Source: Fragum whitleyi
Lineage: Eukaryota > Mollusca > Bivalvia > Cardiida > Cardiidae
Assembly: GCA_948146395.1 (NCBI GenBank)
Contig: OX411549.1
Span: 35,486,693 to 35,550,692 of the forward strand
Reading direction: 5' to 3'
DNA length: 64,000 nt
The notes under the pieces: generated by a model
What the model was told of the DNA's origin: nothing
Databases searched by the model: none
Seen by the model: only the letters and a program-made list of their open reading frames with translations
Made by a program: the position numbers and the translations under genes
In this document: positions 22,022 through 64,000 of the stretch, one piece after another
Position numbering within the stretch: the stretch's first letter is position 1
Layout of the letters: each line of letters begins with the position of its first letter

Positions 22022-23267
22022 AGCTCACCTGAGCACGAAGTGCTCAAGGTGAGCTATTGTGATCGTAGAATGTCCGTCGTCAGTTGTGCGTCATGCGTCG
22101 TGCGTCGTCCAAAATTTCTTTAAACATCTTCTCCTCCTAAACCAGTGGGCCAATCTTGATGAAACTTGGCAGGGATGTTCCTTGGGTCAAGCTCTACCAA
22201 AGTTGTTCAAATGAATGAAATCCACCCTTAACTTTCCCTTTACCCTTAACAAAAAGGGTGAAAATATGAAAATCTTTAAAAATCTTCTTCTCTGAAACCA
22301 GAAGGCAGACAGCTTTCATATTTGGTATGTAGCTTCATCTAGTGGACCTCTACCAAGTTTGTTCATATCAAGACCCTGGGGTCATATTTGGGCTTTGCCC
22401 GGGCCCAACCCTTTTTACATAGAATCAAAGAGCGAAAATCTTTAAAAATCTTCTTCTCTGAAACCAGATGGCAGACAGCTTTCATATTTGGTATGTAGCA
22501 TCACCTAGTGGGCCTCTACCAAGTTTGTTCATATCAAGACCCTTGGGTCATATTTGGGCTTTGCATGGGTGCATCCCTTTATCTCGTATGAGCATGAAGG
22601 ATAAAAGATTGAAAATCTTCAAAAATCTTCTTCTATGAAACCAGAAGGCAGACAGCTTTCATATTTGGTATGTAGCATCATCTAGTAGACCTCTACCAAG
22701 TTTGTATAAATCAAGACCCTAGGATCATATTTGGGCTCCACCCGGGCGCAACCCTTTTTACATAGAATCAAAGAGCAAAAATCTTTTTTAATCGAAACCA
22801 TAGGGCACACTGTTTTCATTTTTTGTATGTAGCATCATCTAGTAGGCCCCTACTAAGTTTGTTCATATCAAGACCCTTGGGTCATATATGGGCTCCACCC
22901 GGGCGCATCCCTTTCAGCTCATCTGAGCACAATTGGTGAAAATAGGAAAACCTTCAAAAATCTTCTTCTCTGAAACCAGTAGGCAGACAGCTTTCATATT
23001 TAGTATGTAGCATCATCTTATGGACCCCTTCCAAGTTTGGTCATATCAAGGCCCTGGGGTCACATTTGGGGACCAGCCGGGTGCATCCCTTTTTACATAG
23101 AATTAAAGAGCAAAAAGGCATATCTGTCTTGCTCTTCGCTGAAAACGTTCCATTGTTTTGATCTTAGGCAATTATCTTCTTTTTGACATCTGCCTATCTA
23201 ATTAATGTGATGTCCCAGGGGTCAAAGAGCCTCAGGTGAGCGATCTAGGACCATCTTGGTCCTCTTG
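22022..23267 (+). mobile_element. Helentron-like (HINE) element, AGCTCACCTGAGC family
   Basis: The 5' end AGCTCACCTGAGCACGAAG reappears inverted near the 3' end (CTCAGGTGAGC). It is followed by a short hairpin AGGACCA-TCT-TGGTCC and terminal TCTTG, then T. This asymmetric inverted repeat plus 3' hairpin and CTTG end is the HINE layout. The core holds about five degenerate units of about 170 bp ('ctctgaaaccagaaggcagacagctttcatatttgg...'). Related copies lie at 47500-48558 and 50790-51721. No ORF. Confidence 0.82.
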
Positions 23268-23848
23268 TTTTTTTTGTGTCCCGATTTAATCTCCCGATTG
23301 TTTCTAATATTCAATAAAATATGGTTCTGGTTCAAAAAATTTGTTTCTATTATTCATGAGATTTAATGATAAGAATGTCGATTATCTGTCGTATTTTTCA
23401 TAGGCTAAAGAAGAAATGTTTTTGTGATCCAGGTTGCTAATATCCGAAATTCCTTATTATCTGTGTTGCTCATAAAGGTATTCTTCTGTACATGTTGAGA
23501 CCTTATAGATTACCCATCTCTTTAATATTGAATACAAAATAGCAAACCATGTCATGAACATACCTTTCCACACACACTGGGTGGAAAGTTCTGATTTCAT
23601 AAATGTACTGTTATAATGAGTTAAATTAATACCAGGATGAAAATTTCAACCAAATCAAATAACTTGTGTTCTTGTTATAAGACTAACTTACAATTTATTA
23701 ATTTTGAAGGGCGAGCTCATTTGGTTAAAGAGAGAGTTGAAATTTATGGTTACTAGTCCTAAAGGACTAGTTGGGTTTTTAAGATTTTTCAACCCCTGAT
23801 GTTTTACAAACATCTCTTGTTTACTTCAATTTACTAATAGCAAATTAA
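23268..23848. other. Gap with a solitary Helentron-like 3' end
   Basis: Mostly unique AT-rich sequence. At 23795-23819 the hairpin GATGTTTTACAAACATC followed by TCTTG-T is identical in style to the 3' end of the element at 47217-47494, so a fragment of that family ends here. Confidence 0.5.
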
Positions 23849-24086
23849 CCCTTGTCATGCTGTATAAAACCTTTGCAAATATACGTAAAATCAAAGTGCT
23901 AAAAGCACTAGAAGTTACCAAATGTGAGTGAGTATTGATTTTGGAAATGCATTGCTTTACACCTCTTTGGTTTAAAAATGAAATTCAGGTGGTTTGAACT
24001 AAGATCAGACTGCACATATGTGCAGGCTGATCTTTGTCTATACCTCCTGTCAAAGCAGGAATATTCCGGGTTCAGCATTACAAGGG
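23849..24086. mobile_element. piggyBac-like MITE, TTAA-flanked, next to the first OGT exon
   Basis: TTAA at 23845-23848 and 24087-24090 flank a 238-bp element. Its ends are CCCTTGTCATGCTG and CAGCATTACAAGGG, inverted repeats with one mismatch. TTAA duplications with CCC-starting ends are diagnostic of piggyBac-type elements. Inside is a palindrome AGATCAGACTGCACATATG... (about 24001-24034). Partial relatives occur at 24361-24450, 42205-42410, 48960-49010 and 50510-50570. Confidence 0.8.
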
Positions 24087-24183
24087 TTAATGTTTCTTCT
24101 GGTTTCCTTATGGCAATTCCAGTGGAGCCATGCTTGGTCCTCCTGGGCCTCAAGTATTTCTTGTTCAAAATTTTGTCAACCAG

Positions 24184-57444
<33,261 letters not shown>

Positions 57445-57639
57445 CCTTTAATTAGATTTAGTCATAATTGTTATTTTAAAGCATCTTTTACAGCTGTGGG
57501 CTGCTTTTTTGAAGAAAACGGCATTGTTTTGATACAAATAACACATCAAGGTTCTTTCACTTATAAATAATTTCAGTAAAATAAAGTATAGTATTCAGGT
57601 GCCGAGATTAATCACACTAAACCACTGTTGATGCCTGTA
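57445..57639 (+). promoter_or_regulatory. OGT 3' UTR with candidate polyadenylation signal
   Basis: The first AATAAA after the stop is at 57580-57585, 136 bases downstream. A T/GT-rich downstream element is not obvious, so longer 3' UTRs (for example AATAAA near 61131) cannot be excluded. Confidence 0.55.
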
Positions 57640-57785
57640 CATTAAGGGTAGTAGAATCCAAATAGTTTCACAACATTTAAGATTTCATGAACAAATGAAA
57701 ATTATTATGAAACCTTGGTTAACATTGTTTTAGTTCATTACTTCTGAAATGTCACAGAACTTATACGGGTCCACTACTTTAATAG
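57640..57785. mobile_element. Foldback MITE, copy 3 of 3
   Basis: 'gggtagtagaatccaaatagtttcacaacattt' at the left pairs imperfectly with 'tgtcacagaacttatacgggtccactacttt' at the right. It shares 'aaaccttggttaacattg' with the other copies. Confidence 0.65.
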
Positions 57786-58094
57786 CACTTACAATAATTT
57801 CACACTAACCTGTTTGGCGGGTTAACTTAGATGGTAACATTTTTTTGGCCCGTTTTACTAAACTTTGCACGTTCCTAGAAGAGTGAAATAATGAAAAAAA
57901 AAATTATAAAGATGGTTGAAAGATACCAAATTTTATAGAAAAATGAAGTGTTTTTGGATCAGCTCAAATTACTGTAAGTGTCATGTACTTATTGGATCTC
58001 ACAATAGTTTTGTGCTGACCTATCATTTGGAAAATCACATGGACTTTTCTGTAAACTGTAATGTACCTCTAACATATAGAGGATAATCTTTTGT

Positions 58095-58470
58095 TTCAGT
58101 GTAAGATCTATTTATATTTCATTGAGTGAACAACAAAAACTATATTTTCACGAGCAAATATAGCTTTTGTTGTTCACGAAATGAAATATAAATCGATCTT
58201 ACTCGAAAAACAAATGATTATTCTATTTTTTTAATGCAAAAAGGAGACAAAATGTGAAATTTCTAGGACATATTTTCGTAAAGCGCGTCATTTTGCATGT
58301 GATTGCTATGCCATGTTCATTGTGACATCACTTATTTTGCCCCGCATAGATGACGTCAGATAGGGTGAAATGCACAAAAGCAGGGTATAAGTTTTTGATA
58401 ATTTCACTGCTTTTGGGGTGATAATTTACCGTTATTCCTCGATAAACCACCGAAAAGCATTAAAGAAAAG
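58095..58470. repeat. Dispersed repeat carrying a consensus CRE, copy 2
   Basis: Same family as 52700-53090. TGACGTCA at 58351-58358. A strong left hairpin pairs TATTTCATTGAGTGAACAAC with GTTGTTCACGAAATGAAATA. Confidence 0.78.
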
Positions 58471-59091
58471 TGTAGTAATTTTGGGTCATTTTTATATGGG
58501 TAATTTGGCTTCTGGTTGTACTTTGGTCAATACACTTGAAGAAGAAGAATTTCCTTAAAATCTTTCTGTTTGTCTGTGGAGGTCTTTTGAGCATGTTATA
58601 ATTTGAAATCAATATGCTGTAAAACACTGTTTTGTTTTCAAATCTTAACAATCCTAGTTTTTAACCTTCTGTCGACTGTTTTGTTGCAACCCATGCGCAA
58701 TATGAAGCACTTTCATGGTTTTGCCCTTTTGAATCTTGAGGTCTATTCATCGAAGGTTCCAAATTGCACATCTGTATTATTTTGTACTGTCAGCCTTGTT
58801 CAAGTAACCAATTCTTTTACAAACCATTTTCATAAAACCATAATTGTCAAAGTGTTGCCATCAAAAGCAAAATCTCAAGTCATCTGAAACTTGTTTTATT
58901 GTTAGTTCAATTGAAAGATGTGATAATCTTGCACTTAATTGATTATCCTCTATTTTTCATTGTGGATGGAATTAAAAAATGAAATAGAATGCTGTTTAAT
59001 TAGGAGGGGGAGGGGGGTGTATCAAGAAAGGCTTAATATAAATTTAGCTTATGCTTTACATATGAAATAATTCTTCATGTTCATAAACCCA
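58471..59091. other. Gene-free stretch downstream of OGT
   Basis: Overlapping short frames on both strands (58460-58887) have no motif. A G-rich run (59002-59018) could form a quadruplex. No gene is supported. Confidence 0.45.
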
Positions 59092-59258
59092 GGGCCAACT
59101 TATTTCCGACACGAATCCTACCCAGGCGTAAACTGGTCTTGCATTCAACTATTCTAGGCTATTTTGATAGTCGATATTAGGACCAGTCTATTGCTGGTAG
59201 CCGCCTTTCTGAGAGATATTGGGCAACTGTACTTGCATGGGCAGAAGTAAGTTGGCCC
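59092..59258. mobile_element. Small MITE with GGGCCAACTTA ends
   Basis: The left end GGGCCAACTTATTTCCG and the inverted right end GGGCCAACTTACTTCTG match at 15 of 17 bases. The 167-bp unit has no ORF. Target duplication not clear. Confidence 0.65.
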
Positions 59259-59907
59259 ACAGTCTTTGCAACTTGGATAGTCAAAATTAAAGATAAAGAA
59301 TAATATAAATTTTGATTTGTTAGGTATCTTCAGAGCACATGATGAAGACTGAAAAGACTGTGCAAATGATCAGACTGAGCCACGTCTTAAGGGCAAGGGA
59401 ACTTTTTGAGACTTCTTCTCTAATTTGAGATGAATTTCCTCTAAACAATCATTGATATGATTGTTTAAAGAAAGTTCACCTCAAATTAAAGGGAAATGTG
59501 CCTTAAAGACATCAATTTTAATGATTTTTTAAATCAGATAATGGATACTTAATTAAAGCTCCCGGACCATGTTATGTATAGCTCCTGGGAGTGTTGATTA
59601 GGAGAAATACAGTATGTACAAAAAGTAGGAAATGTCATTCACAGGTTTAATTAAAACAAAGATTTACTGTCATCAATGTTGTGTCATGATGTTTATTTCA
59701 TTCCTATGAACTCTTATCAATATATTAATTTATGGTTGGGCACCAAAATGTAGTATCAACAGCATGAATAAAAACTATTTAAGCTGTGGGTATGACGTTT
59801 TGGTGGCCCACCAACAATGTAATGTTCATTTTAGATTAAGAAATTGTTCAACATTTTCAAATGAGCATGAATCTAAGATTCTAAATATACTTGACCTATT
59901 TTGAATA

Positions 59908-60254
59908 CGGTAAAATTTGCGTTAAGCGACCACAGAGGGGACCACTAAAAAAGTGGTTGCTTATGAAAATGGTTGCTTAATACAATAATTAATGATAAAA
60001 AAGACATGTTTTTTGATAGAATATAAAGATTGTAACAATTCTGACGGAATCTTAGTATATTTCAACCGATATGAATCGTCTCAATGAGACAATTCTAATG
60101 GTTTCTACCGTCATAAGATTAAACGAAAAACATTTTTTCGTTTAAGAATGTCCACTTTTTTGGAAATTTCACTTACGGCGAAGGGACTTTTTACAAAGGT
60201 CACTAAATAAAAGTGGTCGCTTAATAGACATGGTCGCTCGAGCAAGATTGACTG
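59908..60254. mobile_element. MITE of the CAGT...GCGACCA family, TA-flanked
   Basis: Between TA at 59906-59907 and 60255-60256 it has 'gcgttaagcgaccac' at the left and 'ggtcgctcgagcaagattgactg' at the right. A central palindrome GAATCGTCTCAATGAGACAATTC is shared with 24848-25173. Confidence 0.75.
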
Positions 60255-60726
60255 TATTTGAGAAAAGGGTCAGGGAAGTTCAAAAAGATATAATCATGGT
60301 CAGACTGCCTTCTGGTTAACCAATGCCTTTTGTTTTCAAAAATTTAATTTACCGAGTTCAAGATGGATGCTTAAATTTCTTAATCTTAGAAACATACAGT
60401 TTATTGTTATAATGCCTTTTGTACGGGAGTGAATTTACCTCAATTTCTATTTTTGATATAACACAGGTGTCATTACACATTTTCAAGGTACCAAAAAGGT
60501 GTAACTTTATGCTCTAAGCTCATTTACATAGTTCAACAAAAAAGTTAAAAAAACATGTAATGTCAAAAATTTCAACAAGTTTATTTTACTCCCTGAATGT
60601 ATGATAAGTCATATTATTATAAATAAACTTAAGTTATATGCTTCTGATTCTATCTTTGGAAAAAAAAAATATATATATATGGTACGTACTAGGTGTTTTG
60701 TATAAAAAAAATTCTAATGAGGTTTG

Positions 60727-60773
60727 GGGAATTGATAATTGTCAAGGTTCTGTCAAGACAATTATCAATTCCA
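60727..60773. repeat. Perfect 16-bp hairpin
   Basis: GGAATTGATAATTGTC and its exact inverse GACAATTATCAATTCC are separated by 13 bases. The overlapping short frames are artefacts. Confidence 0.7.
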
Positions 60774-60829
60774 ACAACCAAGTCAGATATGTTTTCATAC
60801 AATACACAAGTATGTGCATGTATTATATT

Positions 60830-61000
60830 TATCTTATAACCTCTATTTGCCTTGTTTTTGTCGATGTTTTTAACAAATATGCAAGTTTCTAAAAATAACT
60901 GCATTATGTCACTGTTCTAAAAATATCCATTTGATTTCATAAAAAAATGTCATATGGGATGTTATTACACAGATATTTGCATAGTTTTAAGATAAAATAC
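60830..61000 (+). repeat. Dispersed duplication, copy 1
   Basis: 'taacctctatttgcc...gtcgatgttt...atgcaagtttctaaaa' through 'gggatgttattacacagatatttgcatagtttaagataaa'-like text recurs at 63135-63310 with moderate divergence, in the same orientation. Confidence 0.65.
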
Positions 61001-61305
61001 AATCTTCTTAATTTGGAAGTTCAAGCATTTCAGTATTAGTGCATTTAATTTTTTTTTAAGCTTTTAGGTTGTCGTTAATGTTTTCTTTATAAAAAAAAAA
61101 TGTTGTATGCAATTGTCATAGACTGTTTCTTAATAAAGTCATATGATATGTACTCGAGTTAGTTGTTCATAATTTACGTGCAATACCATTATTTGAGCTC
61201 GTTTTGAAACAATGTCCTGAATTCCTTTTGGTGAAAGATCAAACTAAAAGAATCTACTTGCTAATATGTTAGCTCCACTGGACAATGTTCAGATTCCTTT
61301 TTTAA

Positions 61306-61527
61306 CCCTTTGCTGTGTAATCCCTGATTTTTACGTGCCTGTGATTTTATGACTGAGAAAACATTGTGAAAAAAGAAGAAATTGCTTCTGACAAGCAATT
61401 TCATCTTTTTCCACACTATTTTCTACCCTACAGCATGGTTGTTTTTTCAAATTAAATCCACTTTAAATTTTCGTCTGCAAAACCTTTGAATTTGGACGGG
61501 ACCAAAATTTTGTAAAACAGGAAAGGG
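61306..61527. mobile_element. piggyBac-like MITE, second family, copy 2
   Basis: TTAA at 61302-61305 and 61528-61531, with ends CCCTTTGCTGT and ACAGGAAAGGG. Nearly identical along its length to 38608-38828, about 22.7 kb away. Confidence 0.85.
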
Positions 61528-61784
61528 TTAAACCTGATCAGACTGATGACTGGCTGCTGAGTCACAAAAAATGACTTTTAAGGATGAAATATAAAATTAT
61601 ATTTTTCTCTGAAATCAAACTTCACAAGAATAATAAACAAGATATGGACTTTCAAAATTCTTTCTTTTAATTTTAATCAAGCTGAAAATATATTGACAAG
61701 AGGCTGTCAAGACATCTAAATATGCTCTGACATGGTGAAACTTTACGGGAATGATCCTTAAGATATTCATTCATAGATTTTTTC

Positions 61785-62510
61785 TTGACGGCACTCATTC
61801 TTTCCGACTACTTGTCTCTCACCAATGGGTTGATAATCGTAGACCTATGTGTGATGGTTCACAGTCAAGTCGGCCCGTTAACTCGGCCTGTTTATATATT
61901 ATATGGGTACATGTATGACGATGCAATGTAATTATTTTTGGGATCTTATGTGGGGTTTTTTTAGATTAATAATCACTCGTTAAAAATGTGTTTAATAATA
62001 ATAATAATCTTATTTTACCATTATATTGCCGTGTGATTTGTGTAAATATGAGATAAAATAGAAATGATTAAGTACTTAATTCACCTGTTATACAAATTTA
62101 TTTTTCAAATTATTTATACAAATTTATTTTTCAAATTATTTTTTCTAAGCACAAAATAAGATGACAAGTTTTATGCGTATTAAATATGAAGACCATAGAT
62201 TTTAGTCATCAATTGTGAATGCTCCTCCTTTAGCAGCCTAAGTATATTGCACACATTGATTAACTATCTGATAAGTGTGCTTATATATCCGTTTACTAGG
62301 CTAAACCCTATATAAGTTATTTACAGGCCGAGTTGACGGGCCGAGTTTTACACAGGCCGATTTTTTAACAGGCCGAGTTGACAGGACACCATGTGTGATA
62401 GTAGCTGGAGATAGGAAAGAATGTGATGGTTGCACTGGTGAGAGAAATACCAGGAAACCATTTTTAGGTGCTCCAGCACGCAGAACTAAAATTGTTGAGA
62501 TTTGACCTCT
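61785..62510 (+). mobile_element. SINE body interrupted by a DNA transposon
   Basis: 61785-61855 ('cattctttccgactacttgtctctcacc...cgtagacctatgtgtgat') continues at 62400-62510 ('agtagctggagataggaaagaatgtgatggttgcactgg...taggtgctccagc'). The join matches the uninterrupted SINE copies. The gap is the element at 61856-62390. Confidence 0.75.
61856..62390. mobile_element. DNA transposon with motif-repeated TIRs and a 9-bp TSD
   Basis: ATGTGTGAT is duplicated on both sides (61847-61855, 62391-62399). The ends begin GGTTCACAGTCAAG and, inverted, GGTGTCCTGTCAAC. The arms are built from ACTCGGCC-type repeats (two left, four right). 535 bp, no ORF. The layout parallels the 16509-17812 element. Confidence 0.83.
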
Positions 62511-63134
62511 TTACAACTTTTTCTATGGTAAGAGCTTTGTGTTGATGTTGCATTATAGAGTTAAAGAAGCCATTCCAAGTCATTTCCAAATAAAAGTTTT
62601 AATTTTTATGCAGACGTTACGTGTACGCCGACGTTGGACATTGCTACGTTTTTAGGCCAGTAACTTGTCGTTTAATGGTGCTATGGCGTTCTATGACATC
62701 TTGATTTGCTTATTCAAGACGTTACAAAATGATGACATCGATTTCTATTGGAACATGAATGCTCAATCAATTTTAATGACGTTCCAAATCTGACATGGTC
62801 CGATTTTATTCAACGACGTTTATTGGTAGCCAAACTACGCTGTAGCATCATGCACAATTGTATTGAAGATGTGATTTTATGCTTAAGAAAGTCGCAAAGA
62901 TTGAACTGAATGCATTTTCAGACCAATTATTCGTCTGAAGCGTGTTGCAAATGCAAAACATGCAAAATCAAATGTCTCTATAAAGTAGAAAATTTTTGCT
63001 CATTGCGTGATTTTTGTTTGCAAATATAGTTTGCACGTACTCTTGGGGATAGTCATGCGACATTTCATGGCGATAGATTGCATAATTTCAGAGATATTGC
63101 AAATTCAAAAGTGCACACTTTCTTTTGGAACTAA
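62511..63134. other. Gene-free stretch
   Basis: AT-rich with short frames only. No repeat ends or splice-bounded homology recognised. Confidence 0.4.
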
Positions 63135-63310
63135 GTATATTTATCTTTTAACCTCTATATGTCATGTATTCGTCGATGTTTCTAACCGAAATGCAAGTTT
63201 CTAAAATAACCGCATGATATCATTGTTCTAAAAATAACTATGTGGTATCAATAAAAAATATCATACGGGATGTTATCACACTGATATTTGTATAGTTATA
63301 AGATAAATTT
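63135..63310 (+). repeat. Dispersed duplication, copy 2
   Basis: Matches 60830-61000, including 'tcgatgtttctaac' and 'gggatgttatcacactgatatttg'. Confidence 0.65.
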
Positions 63311-63329
63311 ACTTATCTTTAAATGTCTC

Positions 63330-63620
63330 CGAAACAAGAGCAGACTGTTTTTAAACATGTATTGGTCTGTGTTGTCATTTAGAAGACTTCTACCAAATTT
63401 GTAATATTGGCCCCCGGGAACTTATTTTGGCTCTGCCTGGGCGTGTCCCATTTTACGAAATAGAACCAAAGAAATGGAATCTTTGAAGATCTTCCCTGAA
63501 ACAAGAGTATAGTCAGATATCATCTAATAACATCCAGGGAACTGCGACTAAGCTTGTTTGTACCATTTCTAAGGACACCATTTGAGGTGAGCGATATTGA
63601 ACCATTATGCCCTCCTCTTC
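63330..63620 (+). repeat. Degraded fragment of the AGCTCACCTGAGC Helentron-like family
   Basis: 'gcctgggcgtgtccc', 'accaaagaaatggaatctttgaagatcttc' and a 3' 'gaggtgagcgatattgaaccattatgccctcctctt' echo the ends of 22022-23267. 5' end not found. Confidence 0.55.
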
Positions 63621-64000
63621 AATGGGCTTAAATCTCTATTCATATAAAGATACCACACAAAGTTTTCTAAGGGTTGTTTCATAGTCCTTACAGATTCACT
63701 AAAAAGTCACTTAGATTGTTAACAATTGTGTAAAACAATGCTTCTTAAAAGATGGGGTTTTACCCATAGAGAATATTCGAATAAAGAAAAAAAAATAAGT
63801 TACATTAGAAGTAATATATTAGAATCTGACTTAAGGTGGCAATGGACAGCGGCCTCCGAACTCTAGAAACCGGAAGTGGGTTTTCGTTTATTTTACGGCT
63901 CTTTTGCACGTTGTTTAAAAAGACCGGTTTTCGTAAGATTCTATTTGTGGAAATAACGTAGAATAATGATGGTAAAACTTCATAATTTAGCTTCTTTTCA

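Overview
The window looks like nuclear DNA of a marine bivalve mollusc. It is AT-rich, its introns run from 0.2 to 8 kb, and it is packed with mollusc-type repeats: Helentron-like elements with internal tandem arrays, tRNA-derived SINEs, CR1/L2-like LINEs and many MITEs. I see no bacterial-style operon, CRISPR array or rRNA. The species cannot be named from the sequence.

The one clear protein-coding gene is O-GlcNAc transferase (OGT) on the + strand. Nineteen coding exons between 24184 and 57444 can be joined with GT/AG junctions and one continuous reading frame. Together they encode 1018 residues: TPR superhelix, linker, N-catalytic lobe, a strongly diverged intervening domain and the C-catalytic lobe, with the active-site residues present. 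The first coding exon, probably only 12-22 codons, was not found and lies upstream of 24184.

Left of OGT (1-24 kb) is a repeat-rich flank. At 712-862, on the opposite strand, is a second copy of the first TPR exon. It is open, has both splice sites, and differs from the main copy almost only at silent sites. This suggests a second, divergently oriented OGT gene running off the left edge. The same flank holds two LINEs: a 5'-truncated, single-frameshift copy at about 5.2-8.55 kb, and a degenerate full-length CR1-like copy with SGNH-esterase and PHD segments at about 9.5-14.8 kb. It also holds a 1.3-kb DNA transposon with an 8-bp target duplication (16.5-17.8 kb), an NRF1/NF-Y promoter-like cluster (20.84-21.12 kb), a 1.25-kb Helentron-like element (22.0-23.3 kb) and a TTAA-flanked piggyBac-like MITE next to the first OGT exon.

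The OGT introns hold most of the rest: several Helentron-like elements (one interrupted by a 3-kb hAT-like element), TA-flanked MITEs, foldback MITEs, SINE pieces, a repeat carrying a full CRE, and a broken partial duplication of a catalytic exon (45630-45726). Right of OGT (57.4-64 kb) there are only repeats and low-complexity sequence, including a 9-bp-TSD transposon sitting inside a SINE. No other host gene is supported.
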